Source: an uncultured Clostridia bacterium
GTDB taxonomy: Bacteria > Bacillota_A > Clostridia > Oscillospirales > Oscillospiraceae
Assembly (NCBI GenBank): GCA_947307505.1
Contig: CAMZJG010000080.1
Span: forward strand, 1-5,649
Length of the DNA stretch: 5,649 nucleotides
Reading direction: 5' to 3'
Positions 1-5,454 of this stretch are shown here, in pieces. The notes beneath the pieces were generated by a model that was not told the origin of the DNA, searched no databases, and worked only from the letters and a program-made list of their open reading frames with translations. The translations under genes and the position numbers were made by a program. Position 1 is the first letter of the stretch; every line of letters begins with the position of its first letter.

Positions 1-1245
1 GCCGCCGGGGGCGGTGGCGATCTCCGGCTCCTGTCCGCAGCCGCCCAGGGCGGCGTAAAGATCCGTTTCCCCGGCGGGACCCCGGTCTCCGTCCCCGGAG
101 GCGTAAAGAAGCGTTTCCTCCGGGAAGCGTTTTTCTTCGGCTTCGGCCTGATCCTGGAATCGGTAGAGGCCGCAGGCGCGGATCTTGTCCTCCAGCTCGC
201 CCTCCTCCGGTTCCGTCTGGTTCAGACGGATGCAGCCGGCGTATTTGCCGTCGATCCCCACGTGAACGGTGTTCTCCCGATCCTTGAAGGGGACCAGGGG
301 CAGACCGGCCCGCTGCATGAATTCTGCGCTGCCGCAGATGACCACCCGGCCCCGGATGCGGGCCAGGACGCCGAAGTCCCGCAGCTCCTGATACCGCTCC
401 AGCAGCTCGGGATCCGTGCGGTGGCCCAGCAGTTCCGCCAGGGTGTCCCCCAGATGGCTGGGAGAGCAGGACCAGGCGCAGGCGGCCAGCTCCAGCAGAG
501 CGGCGGGAGGCACTTCCTTCGGCATGGCGCTCTGGATCACGGCGTCTCCCCGGACCAGCGTGTCCGGCAGGCGGAAGCAGCACAGCTTTGTCCCGCTGAG
601 CCGGGAGAGGGAATCCCCGCTGAAGATCGCCCCCTGCTCGCAGGCGTTCACGGAGGCGGAGTAATCACACAGACCGAAGGACCAGAACAGGGGAACGACG
701 TTCCCCAGGGCCAGGAACATGGCGGCCCGGCGCAGGACCACCAGGGTGTTCACCCGGGTGAGGAGCATGGCCAGGATGATGTACAGGGCTGCGAGGGCAA
801 GAACGATGTAGGGCAGCCAGCGTTTCAGAAAGCGGCCCAGGTCGTCTCCCGGGTCGGGGTCCGGCTGGAACTCGCCGATCCGGTCCCCCAGGTCCGCCTG
901 TTCTTTCCTGCGGGTAATGATCCGGACCCCCGCGCTGCGCCGCCATTCCAGCACCGGCAGGGTGATCCGGTAAAGGATCATGGCCGCCGCTCCGGCGGCG
1001 GGCTTTTTGGCGATGAGGCAGAGGATGCAGGCCAGAACAATGAGCAGAGGGTACCCCGGACGCTGATTCCGGGTGAGATCCCGCAGGATCGGCACAGCCA
1101 GAGGATAGGCGGCGGCCAGGAAGGAGAGAACGCAGAGGATGAGCTTCAGCGTTTCCCCCATGGGGATCAGCTTGGCGCACGCCAGAAGCACGATGGCCAG
1201 GATCAGGGCCAGCGTCGGGATCGGCAGGGCGTTTTTGCGAAACAT
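1..1245 (-). CDS. Degenerate P1B-type P-type ATPase-like membrane protein (3' end outside window)
   Basis: A minus-strand frame is open from an ATG at 1245 to the left edge (415 codons, no stop). The start is chosen because AAAGGA (1254-1259) lies 8 bases upstream; an in-frame ATG at 1251 is only 2 bases from it. Hydrophobic segments lie near residues 8-27, 33-53, 63-80, 82-99, 143-163 and 176-193. Residues 196-233 align by eye, with one gap, to the P1B segment running from the metal-binding helix to the phosphorylation loop. N-domain-like landmarks follow: CGSAEFM (304-310) and TVHVGIDGKYAG (326-337). GDGDRGP (384-390) sits where GDGxND is expected. Key residues are missing: FDKTGTLT reads FRLPDTLV (224-231, Asp to Arg), CPC reads NVV (182-184), there is no TGE, and the actuator domain is only about 40 residues. 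ATP-driven transport is therefore unlikely. It may be a pseudoenzyme with a binding, scaffold or regulatory role (inference). It is last in the visible operon, 33 bases after the DHHW gene. Confidence 0.75.
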   Translation of the reverse strand, partial: MFRKNALPIPTLALILAIVLLACAKLIPMGETLKLILCVLSFLAAAYPLAVPILRDLTRNQRPGYPLLIVLACILCLIAKKPAAGAAAMILYRITLPVLEWRRSAGVRIITRRKEQADLGDRIGEFQPDPDPGDDLGRFLKRWLPYIVLALAALYIILAMLLTRVNTLVVLRRAAMFLALGNVVPLFWSFGLCDYSASVNACEQGAIFSGDSLSRLSGTKLCCFRLPDTLVRGDAVIQSAMPKEVPPAALLELAACAWSCSPSHLGDTLAELLGHRTDPELLERYQELRDFGVLARIRGRVVICGSAEFMQRAGLPLVPFKDRENTVHVGIDGKYAGCIRLNQTEPEEGELEDKIRACGLYRFQDQAEAEEKRFPEETLLYASGDGDRGPAGETDLYAALGGCGQEPEIATAPGG

Positions 1246-1278
1246 AGGCATCGTCCTTTCTCTTTAACCGCCGGGGAT

Positions 1279-2388
1279 TCAGGTCCCCAGCAGGAAGACC
1301 GAGGGATCGCTCAGGAAGGTGGAAAGACTGTAGTTGATGAGAATATCGTCAATTGCGTTGTCTTCGGCGTATTCCCGCACGCTCCGGCGGAAATACCGCA
1401 GATCCAGCACATGGATCTCGCTGTAATGGGAGAAGAAAAAGGGCAGCTCGCAGTCGGAATAGGAATCCCGCAGCACCAGGAGCTTGCCTCCGGCCTGCCC
1501 GGTCTCGATCACCATCCGGGGGGTGTTGCCCCCGAAGAAGTAGGCGTATTTGTCCTTGACGGCCAGCTTCTCCTCCGCGTAGACGGGGGAGGGCTCCTCT
1601 CCGTCGTCCCGGTACACGGTCACGCCCTCCGGCTCCACCCAGCGGCTGATGCTGTCCGGCTTCACCCAGCGGACGCCGGAGGAGGAATACACGGTGCCGT
1701 AAAACGCCTCTGTGACGGTCACCGGCTGAAAGCTTTCCTTCGGAGCCGGGGTCAGGCCCATGGCCCGGGCGGAAGCGGCATAGCCGTAATAGGCGCCCAG
1801 AGTGGTCCAGTGGTGATCCGTGCGGTAATAGATCTCCTCGTTCCGGTGCTCCGTCAGGGCGGAGAGGATATCCGCAGCGGGGCACTCCGCTTCCCCATAG
1901 ATCCGGCGGATCAGGGCCTCCTGGTCCGCCGTGTTGGCGTGAGCGGGGAGCCGGTCGGACCAGACCGCTGCGGAGGAAGGGATCAGGGCCAGGAAGACCC
2001 GGGCCTTCGTTCCCTCCGCCAGGGTATTCACCGCCCGGACGGCGGAAACCACGGTGCTTTCCTCCGGCTGGGGGAAGCGGGTGATGAGGGTGTCCTCCCG
2101 GCAGAAGAACACGTTGTTGTTTTCCGTTTTCCCCAGAGCCCGCTCGGTCCGGGATTTCAGGCTGATCCAGCTGTCCCGCAGGGGGAACTGGTCCGTGATG
2201 CAGTCCTCCGCCCCCTGGGTGAAGGCGCCGGAGGCCAGATCGGAGAGACGGAAGCGGGGCGGCTGGGCCAGGACCCGGTTTTCCTGCTCGGAGAAGGTCC
2301 GGCGGGGGAAGACGATCAGCAGAATAAGTCCCAGGGCCAGGAACAGGAGGAAGGCCAGGATCTGCGTCAGATCGGAAATTCGTTTCAT
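1279..2388 (-). CDS. DHHW family / AlgX-AlgJ-like SGNH-type protein, putative polysaccharide O-acetylation partner
   Basis: The product is 369 residues from ATG 2388. It has one N-terminal membrane anchor (about residues 8-27) after a short basic tail (MKRIS), so the body is probably extracytoplasmic. The signature DHHW is at 191-194 (within YYRTDHHWTTLGAYYGY), and a later LLVLRDSYSD places Asp308-Ser309. In the AlgX/AlgJ family, Asp and His of a D-x-H-W motif pair with a Ser in a GDS-like block to form the acetyl-transfer triad. Asp191, His193 and Ser309 would be the equivalents here, which is inferred from motif position. The start at 2388 is preferred over an in-frame GTG at 2397 because that GTG lies within the AGGAGGTG ribosome site. 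The gene begins 12 bases after the MBOAT stop, the usual arrangement for a two-part surface O-acylation system. The substrate is unknown; alginate itself is unlikely in this background. Confidence 0.88.
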   Translation of the reverse strand: MKRISDLTQILAFLLFLALGLILLIVFPRRTFSEQENRVLAQPPRFRLSDLASGAFTQGAEDCITDQFPLRDSWISLKSRTERALGKTENNNVFFCREDTLITRFPQPEESTVVSAVRAVNTLAEGTKARVFLALIPSSAAVWSDRLPAHANTADQEALIRRIYGEAECPAADILSALTEHRNEEIYYRTDHHWTTLGAYYGYAASARAMGLTPAPKESFQPVTVTEAFYGTVYSSSGVRWVKPDSISRWVEPEGVTVYRDDGEEPSPVYAEEKLAVKDKYAYFFGGNTPRMVIETGQAGGKLLVLRDSYSDCELPFFFSHYSEIHVLDLRYFRRSVREYAEDNAIDDILINYSLSTFLSDPSVFLLGT

Positions 2389-2396
2389 CCGGCGCA

Positions 2397-2402
2397 CCTC
2401 CT
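2397..2402 (-). promoter_or_regulatory. Shine-Dalgarno site of the DHHW gene, overlapping the MBOAT stop codon
   Basis: On the minus strand the MBOAT stop TAG (2403-2401) runs directly into GAGG, giving AGGAGG at 2402-2397. There are 8 bases between it and ATG 2388. This decides the DHHW start and suggests that ribosomes ending the MBOAT gene can re-initiate directly. Confidence 0.85.
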
Positions 2403-3789
2403 AGAAGCGGAAATAGAGGAAGGGATTGTAGCTCCCGTCCACCAGATAGGCGGTGACCAGCACCAGGCAGCCCAGCATCAGGATCGGCGCGGCGCAGCCC
2501 CGGACCTTTTCCGGCAGCCGGTCGAAGATCCGGCGGGGCAGAGGGGTGGCGCACAGGGCCAGGATCACCAGAGTGGGAGCAAAGCTCCGGAGATAGTACA
2601 GGAAGACGGAGGAAACCAGGCCTTCTCCGCCGCCGAACAGAGCGGCCAGATACCCGGCGCACTGGCCCAGATCCTCCAGACTGAAGACCACCCAGCCAAT
2701 CACCACCAGGATCAGGGCGTATAGGTGGGCGATCCACCGGGGTCCCCGGTCCAGACGCCGGAGGAGGAAAGCCTTTTCCAGCATCAGGAGCAGGGCATAA
2801 TACAGGCCCCAGAGCAGATAGTTCCAGCTGGCCCCGTGCCAGATGCCCGTGAGACACCAGACGATCAGCAGGTTCAGCAGCTGGCGTTTCAGCCCTTTCC
2901 GGTTGCCTCCCAGGGGGATATATACATAGTCCCGGAACCAGGAGGAAAGGGTGATGTGCCAGCGGCGCCAGAAATCCGTGATGCTGTCCGCCAGATAAGG
3001 GTAGCGGAAGTTTTCGGGAAACTCGAAGCCCAGCATCCGCCCCAGGCCGATGGCCATATCCGAATAGCCGGAAAAATCGAAATAGATCTGGAAGGTGAAG
3101 GCGACGGCCCCCAGCCAGGCGTCCGCCACGGAGAGGGCGGAGGGATCCATGGCCTTGTACACGTCCCACAGGGCTCCGATGGCGTTGGCCAGCAGGACCT
3201 TCTTCCCCAGACCCTGGATGAAGCGCCGAACGCCGGAGGCGAAGGAGACCCTTGTGATCCGACGGTCCGCCAGCTCCGCCGCAATATCCCGGTATCGCAC
3301 GATGGGTCCGGCGATGAGTTGGGGGAAGAGGGCGACGAAGGTGCCGAAGCGGATGTAGTTCCTCTGGGGTTCCACCCGGCCCCGGTACACGTCGATGGGG
3401 TAGCTCATGGCCTGGAAGGTATAAAAGGAGATGCCGATGGGCAGCCGCAGCCCCAGGGGAGTCAGAAAGGCCAGGAAGGGGATCAGCCGCAGGTTCTCCG
3501 CGAGAAAATCATAGTATTTGAAGAAGAACAGCAGGGCCAGATTCAGCACGATGCAGAAGGTGAGAACAGTCTTGCCCTTCTCCCTCCGCCGGACGATCAG
3601 CAGGCCGGAAGCATAGTTCAGGGTGATGGAGAATACCATCAGAAGGATGTATACCGGCTCTCCCCAGCCGTAGAACACCAGGTTCACGATGAAGAGCCAG
3701 AGGTTGCGCCACCGGGCGGGGACCAGGAAATACACCGCCAGCGTCACCGGGAGATAGACGAACAGGAACAGCAGGCTGGAAAACAGCAT
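2401..3789 (-). CDS. MBOAT family O-acyltransferase (AlgI/DltB-like)
   Basis: This is a 462-residue polytopic membrane protein, the usual length for AlgI-type MBOAT proteins. It opens with the typical MLFSSLLFLFVYLPV hydrophobic start, with many further helices. Family blocks in order are LPIGISFYTFQAMSY (about 116-130), FPQLIAGPIVRYRDI (155-169), FQIYFDFSGYSDMAIGLG (233-250), FWRRWHITLSSWFRDYVYIP (273-292) and LTGIWHGASWNYLLWG (313-328). His318 in the last block is the conserved putative catalytic His of the superfamily. Such proteins take an acyl group, often acetyl, from a cytoplasmic donor and move it across the membrane to a partner that esterifies a polysaccharide, peptidoglycan or teichoic acid. 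The DHHW protein encoded next is the obvious partner. The ATG shares one base with the recombinase stop (TAATG), indicating translational coupling. The target polymer cannot be read from this window, as no glycosyltransferases are visible. Confidence 0.95.
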   Translation of the reverse strand: MLFSSLLFLFVYLPVTLAVYFLVPARWRNLWLFIVNLVFYGWGEPVYILLMVFSITLNYASGLLIVRRREKGKTVLTFCIVLNLALLFFFKYYDFLAENLRLIPFLAFLTPLGLRLPIGISFYTFQAMSYPIDVYRGRVEPQRNYIRFGTFVALFPQLIAGPIVRYRDIAAELADRRITRVSFASGVRRFIQGLGKKVLLANAIGALWDVYKAMDPSALSVADAWLGAVAFTFQIYFDFSGYSDMAIGLGRMLGFEFPENFRYPYLADSITDFWRRWHITLSSWFRDYVYIPLGGNRKGLKRQLLNLLIVWCLTGIWHGASWNYLLWGLYYALLLMLEKAFLLRRLDRGPRWIAHLYALILVVIGWVVFSLEDLGQCAGYLAALFGGGEGLVSSVFLYYLRSFAPTLVILALCATPLPRRIFDRLPEKVRGCAAPILMLGCLVLVTAYLVDGSYNPFLYFRF

Positions 3790-4796
3790 TATCCTTCCTC
3801 TTCCTCCTCTTCCGGCCGGAACGAGGACAGGGGGCTGGCATCCGCCGCCTGGCGCAGGTCCGTGCTTTCCACATGGGTGTAGATCTCCGTGGTATTCAGG
3901 TGCTCATGGCCCAGAAGCTCCTGGAGGGTGCGTACGTCCACCCCATTATGGAGCATGAGGGTGGCGGCGGTATGCCGCAGCTTATGGGAGGAGAAGCCCT
4001 CCTGGCTCAGCCCCGCCTCTCCCAGATGCACCTTCACCAGCCGGTGGACGGTGCTCCGGGCGATCCGATCCCCCCGTTCGGAGAGGAAGAGGGCGGGGGT
4101 CGCCGTCTCCTTGGGCCGCAGGGCCAGGTAGGTGTCGATGGCCTCCCGGGTACTGTCGTTCAGAAACACCACCCGTTCCTTGCCCCCCTTGCCCAGGACC
4201 CGGAGCTGGTCCCCGGTCACGTCGGAGAGGTTCAGCCCCGTGAGCTCGCTGATCCGCAGGCCGCAGTTCAGAAAGATGGTGAGGATGCACCGGTCCCGCT
4301 CCTTGTTCCGGCCCCCCACGCTGCGGAGAAGGGAAAGACTCTCCTCCAGGGTCAGATACTTGGGCAGGGAACGGCGGGTCTTGGGGGTGTCGAAGCCCTC
4401 CAGGGGGTTCTTCTCCAGTTTGCCCGTTTTCACCGTCAGATATTGGTACAGGGATTTCAGGGTGGCCAGCTTCCTGGCCCGGGACACGGCGGAGAGGCCG
4501 TATTCCGCTTCCCGGGAGCGCTGCTGCCGCACCCGGTCCCGGCTGAGGAAGCTGAGGAAATCGTAGACCTCCGATTTCGTCACCGCGGCCAGCATGCCCA
4601 GGTCCACGTCCCCGATGGGGATCTCGGAAAACTCCGTCTCCTTGGGCACCAGGCCCCGGCGGAGCTTCAGGAAGCGGAAAAAGGTGCGCAGATCCAGATA
4701 GTATTCGTCGATGGTGGCCTGGGAGTGGCCCTTTACCACCTCATGATACTGGAGAAAATCCCGGAGGATCTCCGGCGCCTCGTCCCGATAGTCCAT
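3789..4796 (-). CDS. Tyrosine site-specific recombinase, XerC/XerD-like
   Basis: The protein is 335 residues, somewhat longer than a typical XerC/D of about 300. The N-terminal core-binding (SAM-like) domain spans roughly residues 5-125, including the characteristic FLQYHEVVKGHSQATIDEYY. The catalytic domain runs from about 145. All active-site residues are visible: Arg181 (CGLRISELTGL), Lys203 (LGKGGKERVV), His271 and Arg274 (HKLRHTAATLM), His297 (LLGHEHLNTTEIYTHV) and the Tyr306 nucleophile. The His271-His297 and His297-Tyr306 spacings (26 and 9) match XerD. It would cut and rejoin DNA at paired target sites. No phage or insertion-element genes are beside it, so a chromosome-housekeeping or local-inversion role is as likely as mobile-element integration. 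About 30 extra residues come from a longer linker after residue 50 and an acidic tail ending in six Glu. The start at 4796 fits the upstream promoter; its ribosome site (GGGG, about 6 bases upstream) is only moderate. XerC and XerD cannot be told apart by eye. Confidence 0.93.
   Translation of the reverse strand: MDYRDEAPEILRDFLQYHEVVKGHSQATIDEYYLDLRTFFRFLKLRRGLVPKETEFSEIPIGDVDLGMLAAVTKSEVYDFLSFLSRDRVRQQRSREAEYGLSAVSRARKLATLKSLYQYLTVKTGKLEKNPLEGFDTPKTRRSLPKYLTLEESLSLLRSVGGRNKERDRCILTIFLNCGLRISELTGLNLSDVTGDQLRVLGKGGKERVVFLNDSTREAIDTYLALRPKETATPALFLSERGDRIARSTVHRLVKVHLGEAGLSQEGFSSHKLRHTAATLMLHNGVDVRTLQELLGHEHLNTTEIYTHVESTDLRQAADASPLSSFRPEEEEEEG
3797..3801 (-). promoter_or_regulatory. Shine-Dalgarno site of the MBOAT gene, inside the recombinase's poly-Glu codons
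   Basis: On the minus strand the last codons of the recombinase (CCG GAA GAG GAG GAA GAG GAA GGA TAA) form a purine-rich run. An AGAGG at 3801-3797 lies 7 bases before ATG 3789, with a further AGGAGG at 3808-3803. The acidic tail of the recombinase therefore also serves as the ribosome site of the next gene. Confidence 0.7.
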
Positions 4797-4839
4797 TCCG
4801 CACCCCGCAACAGCCCATTATTTCGCCATGATAACTATG

Positions 4840-4845
4840 TATAAT
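4840..4845 (+). promoter_or_regulatory. Possible -10 element for the M50 protease gene
   Basis: A perfect TATAAT lies at 4840-4845 on the plus strand, preceded directly by TG (4838-4839). No -35 resembling TTGACA is found at 15-19 bases upstream. Transcription from it would start near 4851-4853, only about 12 bases before ATG 4864. Because the site overlaps the leftward -10 on the other strand, the match may be partly a by-product of that AT-rich element. Confidence 0.35.
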
Positions 4846-4870
4846 ATAGCAGAACGGCAGAGCATGTCAA
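4841..4870 (-). promoter_or_regulatory. Sigma-A promoter for the recombinase-MBOAT-DHHW-ATPase-like unit
   Basis: On the minus strand a perfect -35 TTGACA lies at 4870-4865. A 16-base spacer leads to TATATT (4848-4843), or an 18-base spacer leads to TATTAT (4846-4841); each -10 matches consensus at 5 of 6 positions. Transcription would begin near 4835, leaving a leader of about 40 bases before ATG 4796. No comparable promoter is apparent in the short gaps between the four leftward genes, so this is probably the promoter of the whole unit. Confidence 0.75.
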
Positions 4871-5454
4871 ACGAAATGTCGAAATCCGGGGTTTCCGGGA
4901 GGGCGGAAGCCTTCCGGCTGGAGATCGCCGGGGACTTTCTGCTGCTCCTGACCCTCACCTGGTTCTTCTGGGGCGGGGAGACCCTGGCCGCCCTTCTGCT
5001 GGCGGCGGCGGTCCATGAGCTGGGCCACGCTGCGGTCCTTCTGCGCCTGGGTCAGCTTCCCCGGGGCCTGCGGATGGATCTTGCCGGGCTCTGCCTCCGC
5101 TGCCCTCCGGCGGAGACCGAAGGCCGGGAGCTGCTGCGCACCCTGGCAGGCCCGGCGGCGGGGCTGCTCCTGGCTCTTGCCCTCCGGGGAAGCGAGGAAC
5201 CCTTCCTGCGCCTCTGCGGAGAGACCAGCCTGGCCCTTTCCGGCATGAATCTCCTGCCCGCTTCCTGCCTGGACGGGGGCAGACTTCTGCGGAGTCTGGC
5301 GGTCCTGACCCTGGGTCCCCTGCCGGCGGAGCGGATCAGCCTTGCGCTGGACTGGGCCTGCATCCTCCTGTTCGCTTGTCTGGGGCTGAAGGGCAGACCG
5401 GACTGGTTCCTGTGGAGCGCCTGGCTCCTGGTCCGCCGGGTGAGGAAAGGGTGA
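4864..5454 (+). CDS. Compact M50 (site-2-protease/SpoIVFB-like) membrane metalloprotease
   Basis: The protein is 196 residues from ATG 4864. The zinc motif HELGH is at residues 51-55 (His51, Glu52, His55), within a hydrophobic helix after TWFFWGGETLAALLLAAAV. A second family motif, NLLPASCLDGG (129-139), supplies the third metal ligand, Asp137. LAGPAAGLLLALAL (95-108) between them is also typical. This order identifies an intramembrane or membrane-embedded M50 peptidase, closest in layout to SpoIVFB, which releases a sporulation sigma factor in Bacillus. The C-terminal CBS domain of SpoIVFB is absent, as is a PDZ domain, so the gene is at the short end of the family. The frame also has ATGs at 4828 and 4876. 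The one at 4828 lies upstream of the only candidate -10 and has no ribosome site. The one at 4864 also lacks a clear Shine-Dalgarno, so the start is uncertain. It is divergent from the recombinase unit. The substrate is unknown. Confidence 0.88.
   Translation: MSNEMSKSGVSGRAEAFRLEIAGDFLLLLTLTWFFWGGETLAALLLAAAVHELGHAAVLLRLGQLPRGLRMDLAGLCLRCPPAETEGRELLRTLAGPAAGLLLALALRGSEEPFLRLCGETSLALSGMNLLPASCLDGGRLLRSLAVLTLGPLPAERISLALDWACILLFACLGLKGRPDWFLWSAWLLVRRVRKG

Noticed and set aside
1271..1290. GGGGA/TCCCC hairpin at the end of the DHHW gene considered as a terminator
   Set aside because: The stem is only 5 bases, partly inside the coding region, with no U-tract after it on the minus strand; the next gene begins 33 bases on.
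262..2724. Plus-strand open frame of 820 codons opposite the leftward genes
   Set aside because: The translation is a Gln/Gly/Asp/Pro-rich low-complexity string with no recognisable domain. It lies antisense to the ATPase-like, DHHW and part of the MBOAT genes, which have clear motifs. GC-rich third positions suppress stops on the opposite strand.
1349..3169. Minus-strand open frame of 606 codons overlapping MBOAT and DHHW in another frame
   Set aside because: The product is Arg/Gly/Pro-rich without family motifs, and it spans the junction of two well-supported genes.
2725..4844. Further long plus-strand open frames opposite MBOAT and the recombinase (2725-3882, 3873-4844)
   Set aside because: Same cause: mirror frames of real genes, low-complexity products, no ribosome sites of note.
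4835..4849. Imperfect palindrome CTAT-N7-ATAG considered as a dif-like recombination site for the recombinase
   Set aside because: Only short matches to the AT-rich centre of dif sites could be found, and the arms do not fit. The -10 elements explain the sequence.
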